A stretch of DNA of 42,588 nt, taken from the NCBI GenBank assembly GCA_030998015.1, contig JARWMV010000125.1:1-42588 (forward strand). Direction: 5' to 3'. The position numbers and the translations under genes are program-made. The DNA comes from Ceratorhiza oryzae-sativae. Lineage: Eukaryota > Basidiomycota > Agaricomycetes > Cantharellales > Ceratobasidiaceae. This document shows, one piece after another, positions 24,063-36,745 of the stretch; the first letter of the stretch is position 1; the number at the start of each line of letters is the position of its first letter. Below the pieces are notes generated by a model that had not been told where the DNA came from, did not search any database, and saw only the letters and a program-made list of their open reading frames with translations.

Positions 24063-26150
24063 GAATGTTTTAATCAAATTATTTTCCATGTCGTATATTC
24101 CTAAGGGATTTTTACTCATTACATCAGAAATTTTATTTCTAGTTTCAGAGGTATGGGTGAACATAGGATTTAACTCGCCAGGTTTGCTTCCATGCAAGAT
24201 TTATAAAATCTTGCTGGACCTGATTAACTTAATTGATTCTAGTGTATGACCCGTGCACGCCTGCGAACGCCTTGGCTTAAGCCAAGCAAGCTTGGCTCAT
24301 ATTGACCTTAAGGTCAATGTAAGCCAAGGCGGCCCTGGCGTGCGCGCGGCGTCTGATTCCGAGGTACCCTGGAACTTAAAGTTCCAGGGTACCTCGCAAT
24401 ACCTCGCCGCGAACGCGGCCTCGATAACCATACCCACGGGTCAACAGCATGTATTTATATATAAATACAATGCTGGTTGACCCTAAGCGGGGGTATGATT
24501 TTTCCCAAACATCGGGTGGTTGGTTTTATCTACAAATCTAGCTTTCATTTTAGATATTGCCTCAGCCGTGTGTCCGCCGGCGTTAGAGGGAATCCTCAGA
24601 TGAGGTAGCCTTGACCATGAGTCTCATGGTCCAGGCTACCTCCCATAAAGATTCCCTCGTAGAAAATGACGACCGTTCGTCATTTTCAGCCGGCGGCTAA
24701 ATATCGATATTATGCCGCGCACTAGCAATCGCAAACGGTTGCGATTGCTCACGTTGGTTGGTGGGACAAGTCCCACCAGCAACTAACGCGCGCGGGCCTA
24801 GCATAGATTTAGCTTCCTGTTTGAAATTAAATAATTCTTCGAAAGGAAAGCTTTTAATAACCTCTGTTTCAATATCACCCCCCGTGGTGGTGAGGACCGT
24901 CGCTCCGCTCGGGCCCATCCACCACCAAACCCTACCCCGCTAATCGATACCCCTGCCAAGACGTGCGCTAAAGCGCAGTTCTCTAGGCAGGGTGTAGATT
25001 TGCCTTCGCAAATCATCGATTAGTGGAGCCCTCCGCGCTTAGGCCGCCCTGCTGGCGATCAAAGAGCGCGGAGGGGCAGGCTTACCCGTGCCGTGGGTTG
25101 TGCGCGAGGCGGCCCCTCTGGCCGCGAGGTATTGCGAGGTACCCTGGAACTTTCAGTTCCAGGGTACCTCGGAATCAGACGCCCGCGCACGCCAGGGCCG
25201 CAGCTGCGATCGTAGGCGGGCACGGGTCAGTTAAAACTACAGCGACTCTAGCTGAAATTGTTGCACGTACGTGCAACAACTTCACGCTTGTAGAGGAGAC
25301 GTATGTGTGCGGCTTAAGCCGTACACAGACGGATCCGAAGCTTGAGTTAAAGGATCTTCGTGATAATAATAAACTACAAAAATAAAATTATTTATACCAT
25401 GTTTTTTCATACTTCGCTGTAATCTGGCATTTGTTGTGATACCCTCCGCCGGCGTTAGAGGGAATCCTAAAGATTCCCTCGTAGAAAATGACGACCGTTC
25501 GTCATTTTCAGCCGGCGGCTAAATATCGATATTATGCCGCGCACTAGCAATCGCAAACGGTTGCGATTGCTCACGTTGGTTGGTGGGACAAGTCCCACCA
25601 GCAACTAACGCGCGCGGGATCTGTGAATCTTTCATACATATCTTTGCTGGACCCTATGTATTGTTTTCCATCTTTAGTGTTGACTAAACCATAAACACCG
25701 CCAACTTTTTTAAGATCTGCACGAACATCTTTAGGATCATTTAAATCAGAATATACCTTTAAAGGCACTAATGCAGAGATTAAGCTAGATACCATATTAT
25801 TTGGAAGGATAAAGTTAAGTATCTCTTCAAATTCAATTAACATAGTAAATATAACTGTAATTAAAAACACACAAAGTAAAATTGAAAATAGATATCCTCT
25901 AAGAGGAAATAAGAAATTAATCAAACCCCCGCTTATCGGCTAAAATCTTAGGTGTAACCCAAGATTTCAGCCGATACGCGTAGACCCGAGGGGTTTGGTT
26001 ATCGAGGCCGCGTTCGCGGCGAGGTATTGCGAGGTACCCTGGAACTTTCAGTTCCAGGGTACCTCGGAATCAGACGCCGCGCGCACGCCAGGGCCGCCTT
26101 GGCTTAAGCCAGGGCGTTCGCAGGCGTGCTCGGGTCAAATTTGATAACAT
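24063..26150 (-). pseudogene. GIY-YIG endonuclease in nad1 intron 3, right-arm copy
   Basis: Mirror of 21739-23822, ending at the axis-side family-B element. Confidence 0.84.
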
Positions 26151-27300
26151 TTTTATTGGTAGATATTGTAATAGTCTCTAAATCTAAATACGCCCCACCA
26201 GTTCAAATGGCAAAGGATTTATCTTGTCACAAGACTTGGCCCGCCGGCGTTAGAGGGAATCCTAAAGATTCCCTCGTAGAAAATGACGACCGTTCGTCAT
26301 TTTCAGCCGGCGGCTAAATATCGATATTATGCCGCGCACTAGCAATCGCAAACGGTTGCGATTGCTCACGTTGGTTGGTGGGACAAGTCCCACCAGCAAC
26401 TAACGCGCGCGGATTTCTTCATAGTTGCAGCGCGTTACGCGGCTGCCCAGACCCCGAGGCTAACAATCGTAGCCAAGAGAGGGGGAGTGGGACCCTGTAA
26501 ATTCCATTTTGCATATAAAATTAAATTTTCAACTAGAATCTCTTTTAAAAAATTTTGCAACTAGTTCAAATTTCAGCACTGATCTAGTTGCCGAACGGGG
26601 GCAAACCTTCATAGGCCCATTCGAGAAGCTATGTGATCTGGGGTTTAGAGTTATAGACTTGCTAGTTAGCCTTTAAATTTAATTTATTCTATTTACCTAG
26701 ATTAAAAAGGAATATATCTTAATGGAAAACTAAACATTAAACTAAAACCCTCCGCGCTCTTTGATCGCCCGCAGGGCGGCCTAAGCGCGGAGGGCTCCAA
26801 TAATCGATGATTTGCGAAGGCAAATCTACACCCTGCCTAGAGAACTGCGCTTTAGCGCACGTCTTGGCAGGGGTATCGATTAGCGGGGTATAGTTTAAGA
26901 ATTCCATTGACCACGTCTATTCTCTGAGGATACCAAACTTGCCCCAAGCGGGAACCCTGTCGTCAGCTCATAAAATGCTAGTGCCCCCCAAACATGTGCA
27001 GCGGACCCAATCCCAGGTGGGAGGGTCCGCTGCATTGTTTGAGGGGCATCCGCCCCCCAATAAGGTTACCCCCCCAAACAATGCAGCATAGCTGCATCAG
27101 TTTGGGGGGTCAATGGCGACATTGCAATTATTGGGGGTCTACAGGGAACTAGCGGGAAGTTTAGTGTTTCCTGCTGATTGTTCTACTAAACATACAGAAA
27201 GAACGGCTATGTGTTCAACCGGTAGAATTTTCCAGCATATAGCGGTCTTTAAGGAGACCGAATCCTTAGAGCCAAATTGTGGTTATACTCTTAGTAATGC

Positions 27301-27660
27301 AGCCTCCTGAAGATCAAATGGAGTTCTTGATGTTTCTGCCAATACTGATATGAAATAGAATAAAAATATTGTTAGTAGGGGTATAACACTCCAAACAGCT
27401 TGTTGGCTCTCAATGATTTTTGTAATGTTGAACGAACCTGTGATTAAAATTACAATTACTACCGCTGAACTAAGTACTAACTCGTAACTTATCATAGCCG
27501 CAGTTGATCTTAAAGAACCTAAAAAGGCGTATTTAGAATTAGCAGACCATCCCGCAAATAATACTCCATAGATTCCTAGAGAGGATAGAGCTAATGTATA
27601 CAAGATTCCTAAAGAGAAATCGAAGAGTACTAAACCATCTCCGAAAGGAATTACTGCCCA
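27301..27660 (-). CDS. nad1: nad1 exon 3, right-arm copy
   Basis: Mirror of 20229-20588; again no last exon follows before the axis. Confidence 0.92.
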
Positions 27661-27690
27661 CAAAACTATGCAAAATATGCCCTTTGAACA

Positions 27691-29211
27691 TTAAAGACCC
27701 CCGCCGGCGTTAGAGGGAATCCTCAGATGAGGTAGCCTTGACCATGAGTCTCATGGTCCAGGCTACCTCCCATAAAGATTCCCTCGTAGAAAATGACGAC
27801 CGTTCGTCATTTTCAGCCGGCGGCTAAATATCGATATTATGCCGCGCACTAGCAATCGCAAACGGTTGCGATTGCTCACGTTGGTTGGTGGGACAAGTCC
27901 CACCAGCAACTAACGCGCGCGGGCATTGAGGGTATGATGTGGGGTTTAACTAAGTTAATTAAAGAGGGCATTGAGGATTTGTTAATTCGGATTCGATAAG
28001 AGATATTTCCGCCTTTTGTAATTCCATGGTTAATCAATCCACAAGATAATCCAAATTTAGAATTAAAAATATCAATTAAGCGTAGCCCGTAGGGCCCAAA
28101 ACCACCGTGAAGGTGTTTTTTGGAAACATCTTCTTTTGAGTAAGAATCTGTACAAATGACTAAATGGCCTTTTGTTATGTTAAACGAAGCATCATCCATA
28201 ATAAGAAAAGCTAAACCAACGGGTGTTAGTTTTTCATGGGCATTTAAGGGTACAATTTTTATGTTATTTTGTAAATCTTTAACATAAAAGTCGTCAATTA
28301 CCCAGTTAAACATAGGATATTTTAAGGTAGAAAACCGTATATCTGTATGAATTTTCCCAGTAAGTTCGTTTTGTTTTCTGGTAACTTCTTTGGGGGCTGT
28401 TCTAACAAAGGGTTTAAAAATAGAATATAAATGAAAAATTAATTCTTGGTTTACATTAGACATATAAAACCGCAATCTTGTGTTACCATTTAATTGAGAT
28501 TTTTCTGCTGTAGCATCTCCCAGCATTGTTCCAAATATTACTTCTTTTTGACCCGTGCACGCCTGCGAACGCCCTGGCTTAAGCCAAGCAAGCTTGGCTC
28601 ATATTGACCTTAAGGTCAATAATCAAGCCAAGGCGGCCCTGGCGTGCGCGCGGCTCGCCGCGAACGCGGCCTCGATAACCAAACCCCTCGGGTCAACAGC
28701 ATGTATTTATATATAAATACAATGCTGGATGACCCTAAGCGGGGGTTTGATATTCGGTCAGATCTGGGGCGTCCGGAGTTCTAGGCCCCTTTATACGGCT
28801 ATTTTTTACGTCCGTAGAATCAGTAGAATATTTTCTTAGACTCCGCCGGCGTTAGAGGGAATCCTCAGATGAGGTAGCCTTGACCATGAGTCTCATGGTC
28901 CAGGCTACCTCCCATAAAGATTCCCTCGTAGAAAATGACGACCGTTCGTCATTTTCAGCCGGCGGCTAAATATCGATATTATGCCGCGCACTAGCAATCG
29001 CAAACGGTTGCGATTGCTCACGTTGGTTGGTGGGACAAGTCCCACCAGCAACTAACGCGCGCGGAGGCATATAGCAGTAAAATTTTATTAAAGTAGTTAA
29101 CACAAAAAATTTGAATTTAGCATAAGCATCTTTAACATATGCGTTAAATATAAATAACCAATTTTTAATTTTATTAACGAATTCAACTATATTTGCTAAA
29201 ATATTTTGCAT
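27691..29211 (-). pseudogene. LAGLIDADG endonuclease in nad1 intron 2, right-arm copy
   Basis: Mirror of 18677-20198, but without the extra G. Here the frame runs unbroken from MLGDATAEKSQLNG through NSKFGLSCGLINHG and YRIRINKSSMPSLINLVKPH before entering element A15, so this arm has the better copy. Confidence 0.86.
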
Positions 29212-29615
29212 TAGTTTGGACTATGTCTTTTTTCTCAATAGATTAATGAAAAGGCGTAAAGCATTGGAATTAATGCACTTTTCTGTCTATTTTACAAAAT
29301 TTTCACGTATAGTCTCTGAGGCTTTGATTTTTGTCATTAAAGCCTGCTAGTCGAAAGTTAATATCACAAATAAGAAATTTTCTTGCTGTTTGTAGACAAC
29401 AAGGGATAATAATACCTCAGAATTTATAGCCTAACATGCCATTTCACCTACAATGGAATGGCCAGCTACCCAGAGGTTTTTGACAATTGACCCCCCAAAC
29501 AATGCAGCTACGCTGCATTGTTTGGGGGGGCAATTGCCCCCCAACATGCTGTAAGGCATTGGGGGTCAATTGTTCTAGCATATAGTGAAATTTTAATTAA
29601 GCCAGGTTATTTTAG

Positions 29616-29720
29616 ACCTAATAGACTAAAGATTAAAGTAGCAACAGGTGCTAAATAAAAAAGTACTTTATTTGCTTGTGCTGGTATAATTGTTTCTTTA
29701 AGCACTAATTTAGCCGCATC
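29616..29720 (-). CDS. nad1: nad1 exon 2, right-arm copy
   Basis: Mirror of 18168-18272. Confidence 0.91.
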
Positions 29721-29761
29721 TGCGACTTTTCTTGGGGAAAGGGGATTGATTTTAATGGTTT

Positions 29762-31839
29762 TTATATTGTGAATTGAGCATGACTGTAATAATAATATCC
29801 TTTGAATGGTTTTTTCGTATCTAGATTTCTGCCAAGTGTTCTTGCAGAAATGTGCGTTACCTTTGCAGCCATTCGGATACTTCGAAAAGGGCCCCCACTC
29901 ACAAGTGTAAAATTAGTTGCATCATACCCCCGCTTATCGGCTGAAATCTTAGGTGTAACCCAAGATTTCAGCCGATAAGCGGAGGGTCAACGACCCGTGG
30001 GTATGGTTATCGAGGCCGCGTTCGCGGCGAGCCGCGCGCACGCCAGGGCCGCCTTGGCTTAAGCCAAGGCGTTCGCAGGCGTGCACGGGTCATATACATA
30101 AATTTTAGTTCCAGCTTTTTCAGCTGCTCCCCAATGATTGCAATGCGCGCCACAAGACTTGTGGCGCTCATTGCATAAGGTAATGGCCCCCCCCCAATAC
30201 GTTTGTGACGCATTGGGAGGCCATTGCCTTATTGGGGGTCACCTGCAATATCTAAAGCTCGGATTCCGGGACCTTTACCATAAAATGGATTATTTATTCC
30301 CAGTTTTGAAATACTTTTTCGAACTCGAGTGGCTTCAGAATCTTTTCGACCCTGTAAGCTAGAACTAATCTTTGCTCGAGTTAATGCCGATAAAATACCT
30401 GGAACTCGTGGATCCGATGATGCAATCATTAAAATATTAAGGAGCGGTTTGAAGTTAGATAAATACCAATTTTCTCGGTCATTTAGCTGTTCTCGGGTAC
30501 AAGTTTCTACTACTGACCCCCAAACATGTGCAGCTACGCTGCATTGTTTGGTGGGCAGCAACCCCCCGATATTGTAATGCCCGCCGGCGTTAGAGGGAAT
30601 CCTAAAGATTCCCTCGTAGAAAATGACGACCGTTCGTCATTTTCAGCCGGCGGCTAAATATCGATATTATGCCGCGCACTAGCAATCGCAAACGGTTGCG
30701 ATTGCTCACGTTGGTTGGTGGGACAAGTCCCACCAGCAACTAACGCGCGCGGCAATGTCGGGGGTCTACAGTGATTGAAAATAAAGACCAACCAAATACT
30801 TTAAGAAATATACCCAAGAAGTTGTTTTGTTTGGGTCCATTGTGGGCAGCCGCATAGCGCGCTGCTGGGCAGCCGCATAGCGCGCTGCTGGGCAGCCGCA
30901 TAGCGCGCTGCTGGGCAGCCGCATAGCGCGCTGCTGGGCAGCCGCATAGCGCGCTGCTGGGCAGCCGCATAGCGCGCTGCTGGGCAGCCGCATAGCGCGC
31001 TGCTGGGCAGCCGCATAGCGCGCTGCTGGGCAGCCGCATAGCGCGCTGCTGGGCAGCCGCATAGCGCGCTGCTGGGCAGCCGCATAGCGCGCTGCTGGGC
31101 AGCCGCATAGCGCGCTGCAAAAATGATATTTGAATCGGGCCCCTAAATCAACACTAGAACCATAGTAGCTAAATAACCGGAATGGTAGAAACGTGATTTT
31201 GTAAATACCGCTAACTCCATTCCAGGCTTTTCGGAAAGAAAGAATATTACCCGTGCACGCCTGCGAACGCCTTGGCTTGCCAAGGCGGCCCTGGCGTGCG
31301 CGCGGCTCGCCGCGAACGCGGCCTCGTTAACAATGCCCACGGGTCGTTGACCCTCCGCTTTATTACCCCTGCCAAGACGTGCGCTAAAGCGCAGTTCTCT
31401 AGGCAGGGCGGCTGAAATCTTGGGTTACACCTAAGATTTTAGCCGATAGAGCGGGGGCCCGCGCGCGTTAGTTGCTGGTGGGACTTGTCCCACCAACCAA
31501 CGTGAGCAATCGCAACCGTTTGCGATTGCTAGTGCGCGGCATAATATCGATATTTAGCCGCCGGCTGAAAATGACGAACGGTCGTCATTTTCTACGAGGG
31601 AATCTTTATGGGAGGTAGCCTGGACCATGAGACTCATGGTCAAGGCTACCTCATCTGAGGATTCCCTCTAACGCCGGCGGAGGTACATCTTGACAATGAT
31701 CAAGGGCTATATGTTTTTTAAATCGCTCAATCTTAGGCCAAGACATATATCGAATTATCTGGCGATATATAAATCCTGGTTCCTTACAAACAAGGAGATT
31801 GAAAGCAAGATAAGTATTTTCAATAGAATCTAAATGCAC
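29762..31839 (-). pseudogene. GIY-YIG endonuclease in nad1 intron 1, right-arm copy
   Basis: Mirror of 16050-18126. One C/G run inside a DHE is one base longer (nine against eight at left 17700). The 12-unit tandem array has the same unit count. Confidence 0.87.
30843..31118 (-). repeat. Tandem array, 12 x 23 bp, right-arm copy
   Basis: Mirror of 16771-17046 with the same number of units. Confidence 0.97.
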
Positions 31840-32177
31840 AATTGTGTAAATAATAAAATTTAATAATAAAATTAATGCGACTTTCCCTTAAGAAATAGAT
31901 CATATCAATAATATTAGTTATACCCAACTTACCGGGTTCTTTGTTATTTAAGCAGCTGGAAGCTAGATAACTTATTTCAGTAGTATTACAATACACAAGG
32001 CACTAGATTTTAGGGATCACTTTAAAGTTCCCTCGCTAATCCGCCCCGCCAATCGGTTTTGACCAACCGCTTGCTCAATTTGTGAAATTAGTCCATTTCA
32101 ATTTTCCCTAACCCTATCCGTAGGGCGTGACATCCTAAAAATGTACGCTGGAGGGGAGGGGAAAAAATTTAATATAA

Positions 32178-33401
32178 CTACAGCCCAATTTTGTGTAACA
32201 TCATAACAGGCATAAGGTTTTTTAGTAAACTTTGCATTTTAGGTAAGCTTCGTTTGGGTATTTTGATTCTATAACTATCTCTTTCTTTGTAAACATAACT
32301 CTCTAAATTCCAGTTGGCATTTAAAGTATTAGATAATAGAGTTACTTCTTCGTAACTAAATGAGTCAGTACAAAGAATAACCAATGACCCCCCAAACTGA
32401 TGCAGCTATGCTGCATTGTTTGGGGGGGTAATGGCTCGGAGGCCATTGAGTGTGTTTTTTGACCCGTGCACGCCTGCGAACGCCCTGGCTTAAGCCAAGC
32501 AAGCTTGGCTCATATTGACCTTAAGGTCAATAATCAAGCCAAGGCGGCCCTGGCGTGCGCGCGGCTCGCCGCGAACGCGGCCTCGATAACCAAACCCCTC
32601 GGGTCAACAGCATGTATTTATATATAAATACAATGCTGGATGACCCTAAGCGGGGGTTTGAAAAGATCCATCTTCAGCAATTAAGTGAGCCAAACCTCTA
32701 GGTGTTAGCAGATTTGCAATATTTAATGGTATTACTTTTTTACCCTCATGGTAAAATAGGTTATATAAATAATTAAAACAAGGCAAGGAATAGGTAGTAA
32801 ATACAATTCGAGTATAAACTTTACCGGTTCTGGTATCCGGTTGTCTATCATAGATTTTGGGGGTTGAACTACAATAGCTTTCAAATAATTCAAATAAATA
32901 GAATAAATAGTCCCGCGCGCGTTAGTTGCTGGTGGGACTTGTCCCACCAACCAACGTGAGCAATCGCAACCGTTTGCGATTGCTAGTGCGCGGCATAATA
33001 TCGATATTTAGCCGCCGGCTGAAAATGACGAACGGTCGTCATTTTCTACGAGGGAATCTTTAGGATTCCCTCTAACGCCGGCGGGACTTACTCCTTGTTC
33101 GAAATATAAAGTTACATTTCCCGTTTGATAACGGTCTCGACAGTGTAAATCACCCAAAAGGCAGCCAACTAGAATTTCTTTCAAATTTTCTGCCAGTTCA
33201 AAACTATTTCTTTCCGCTTGACTCAATCGCCGTTTTGGTTTTTGTGCAGAGTTTTCTTCGGGTTTTGTAGGCACTACAAAAGACAGCACTAACAATGGAC
33301 TACAATTAATGTCACCCAATCCTGCAATTACAGAGTAAAAAAAATTGTTGAGATGTTCACAAAAGTAAGCTGATTCAATTTCAAAAGAGCAAATATTTAT
33401 T
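32178..33401 (-). pseudogene. LAGLIDADG endonuclease in nad1 intron 1, right-arm copy
   Basis: Mirror of 14488-15711 with the same A, B and DHE inserts. Confidence 0.84.
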
Positions 33402-34058
33402 ACCCGTGCACGCCTGCGAACGCCTTGGCTTGCCAAGGCGGCCCTGGCGTGCGCGCGGCTCGCCGCGAACGCGGCCTCGTTAACAATGCCCACGGGTCGT
33501 TGACCCTCCGCTTTAGCGGCTGAAATCTTGGGTTACACCTAAGATTTTAGCCGATAGAGCGGGGGCATTATATTAAGAACAATAAATAAAAAGGCGGCAG
33601 CGGCATTCCTCAAGAAATAGATCATATCATCATACTATAATATGCCAGGCTTGGTAACGCATTGGGAGGCCAGTAGACCCTGCCGGCGGCAAGAATTTAT
33701 TAAGGGAAACCCGACCGGAAACTAGGGTCCCCACCATACTTGAAAGTATGCAGAACGTGTGATCGTTGAAGGGAGTTGAACTCTTACTTGCTGATTGTGC
33801 CTAAAAACTTAATTGTCACTCTACTGACCCCCAAACATGTGCAGCTACGCTGCATTGTTTGAGGGGCAGTAGCCCCCCAATAATGCGCAATTATTGGGGG
33901 TCTACGAGTATAAATTTTTAATTGACGGTTCCCAGCATATAGTTCTGTTTTCAATTATCTCTGCCCCAAATGATTCTGTCTAAGGTAAGAGGGTATTCAC
34001 CATGGTGAATACCCTAGGGACGCACCGCGACGCATCCATGAGATAATGCCACTCGCTA

Positions 34059-34223
34059 GGCAAATGGTTGAGCTATACCATAGATACCAACAGTATCTGG
34101 ACCTACTCTTCTTTGCATGGCCGCTAATACTTTTCTTTCTATTATGGTCATGAAAGCAACACCTAATAACATAGGTACAAGAACAATAAGGACGTTTAAA
34201 AAATTAAATCCTGTGGATGACAT
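34059..34223 (-). CDS. nad1: nad1 exon 1, right-arm copy
   Basis: Mirror of 13666-13830; ATG at 34223-34221. Confidence 0.93.
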
Positions 34224-35774
34224 TGATTTGTAAAATTGTAAATATTTATAAGACTTACATTTTAAAGGTATATCATATTACAGAATCATGCTATATTTTT
34301 AATTCAGGCATCTACCTGAAAAACATGTTTTCCAGGATGCTGAACTTAGGATCCCGTGGGGCGCCACAAATAAATGATAGAATGACTTGATAATATAATC
34401 ACATCCTCTATGAATATTAAACTTATGTAGTTATTCTATTTTCTTATTTCTTAGGGAAATCCCCCGCGCCGGTAAGGACTTTCCATGTCGTGCATTGTAT
34501 TGCCACAAGCCCCGACAGGGGCAGCCAAAAACCATTTTGGGAGTACTGCAGCGGAGCTGCAGTATCTTTGTTTCACTAAATTTTCCTTAGGACTGGCGAT
34601 TGGATTTCCAACCCCCGATTTGCGCATCATGATGCGCAAATCGGACTCTTCCCGTCCTCGGTTGGGTTAGGCGTTCACTGATCGGTCATCGAAGATGTCC
34701 GGCAGAGACGCACCCAAACTGAAAGGGAAACTAATCCGTCGCGCTGGGACGCCCGAATGGATGTCCCTTGGGCCCGTAGGGCCCAAAACCACCCCCAAAC
34801 AATGCAGCGTAGCTGCACATGTTTGGGGGTGTTTTTGGAAATCACATTTCGGGCGTCCCCAGCGCGGCCGGCTCGAGGGTCTTAAAGAAACCGTCGCGGC
34901 CGGCTCGCCGAGAATCGATGATTTGCGAAGGCAAATCTACATCGATTCTCGAGGGTTAGTTTTTAGGTTAGGGTCGGGAATAATTCGCTAGCCCATGGGG
35001 AACTAGGTCGCCAGCTCTTTGGACACATACAAAAAGGTTTAGAAAGATTTTCGATACATAGCCTAATAACATAAGACGAAACCTAGGGCCTTTTCTTCAA
35101 TTATTATAATTAGGGGAATACCTCTAATATATTGTTATACAAATAACAATACTAGTGGGACACCATAATTAGAAATTTATTTGTTTTGTGTACTATCGAA
35201 ATCAAATGAACTAAACCCAACACGTGTTGGAGTATACCTGGGGCATGTCTTCCAGTTGGAGACTAGTAGGAAGCCCAGGGGTAACTGGGCGCCCCACCCA
35301 ACAGGGCGAATGCCATAATTCGATTCCACAGTAGACCCCCAATGATTGCAATGGCCCTCCCAATACGTTGGCCCGTAGGGCGTGCCTTACAGGCTTGGTA
35401 ACGCATTGGGAGGTCATTGCATTATTGGGGGGCTACTGCCCCCCAAACAATGCAGCGTAGCTGCACATGTTTGGGGGTCAGTAGTAATATTTTAAGAAAA
35501 GGGTAAGTAAGTGGAGTATGGTTGAAATGTTAAATTATGGGGTCCCTGTAGAAGTATATCTTCTAATGAGATTCTCCTAAACTAAAGCAGCTCCGATCGT
35601 CCATTTTATGGACTTCTTCATACGGAAGATTGAAGCTGCGTGATCTTAGGGGAGGGGTTTGTTGGAAATTCATTTTTTTTTTTGACTAAAAATGATTAAT
35701 ATTGACTAATATTAATTAATATTAAGGAAGTCTGCCATAACTCCCAATCAAAGAAAGAAACAATACTCTAAACA

Positions 35775-36600
35775 TTAAAGACCTATTTTATATCGCATCA
35801 TCGGTTTAGTGCGCCCCTGCCGGACATCTTCGATGACCGAGCAGGGAACGCGCGGAGGCATTATAGGTGATAACCATTTTGTAGTTCAGGTATGGACTTA
35901 GAAGAAATTCGTATTCTAAAATTACCATTGTTTTTACTGATGGAACATTCCGTCGCGCTGGGGACGCCCGAATGGATGCCCGTAGGGCTTGGCCAAAACC
36001 ACCCCCAAACAATGCAGCGTAGCTGCACATGTTTGGGGGTGTTTTTGGAAATCACATTTCGGGCGTCCCCAGCGCGGCCGTCTCGCCGAGAATCGATGAT
36101 TTGCGAAGGCAAATCTACATCGATTCTCGAGGGTCAAATTAAATTTTTCAGTTAAAGTTTTAACCAAAAGATTTACCTCTTCTAATGTGAAAGATTCTGT
36201 ACACAAATGTACACCGTTCCCATTCCAATAACCGTCATCGCAAATCCAATAACAAAGCCCCTCAAGTGTTAATAAATCACCTATGTTTGACCCTAACCTC
36301 TTCCCCTCCGCGCTCTTTGATCGCCCGCAGGGCGGCCTAAGCGCGGAGGAATTACTTTTTGACCCGTGCACGCCTGCGAACGCCCTGGCTTAAGCCAAGC
36401 AAGCTTGGCTCATATTGACCTTAAGGTCAATAATCAAGCCAAGGCGGCCCTGGCGTGCGCGCGGCTCGCCGCGAACGCGGCCTCGATAACCAAACCCCTC
36501 GGGTCAACAGCATGTATTTATATATAAATACAATGCTGGATGACCCTAAGCGGGGGTTTGATTTTCAACATAAAATAGATCTCGTAGTTCGTTATTCAAT
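35775..36600 (-). pseudogene. LAGLIDADG C-terminal half, right-arm copy
   Basis: Mirror of 11290-12115 with the same four inserts and frameshift. Confidence 0.78.
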
Positions 36601-36616
36601 ATTTAATTCTGATGAA

Positions 36617-36682
36617 TTAGTATTGGCTATCCAGCCATACTAAATATTTTTCTAAAGATACGGCTTCGACAGCAATAGTGGG
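36617..36682 (-). pseudogene. Second cox2 3' end fragment, right-arm copy
   Basis: Mirror of 11208-11273. Confidence 0.84.
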
Positions 36683-36745
36683 GTGTGGGTTGGCCCCTTA
36701 AGGGGCAAAACCCACGTTAAAAGATTGGAAAGAAAAATGATTGTT

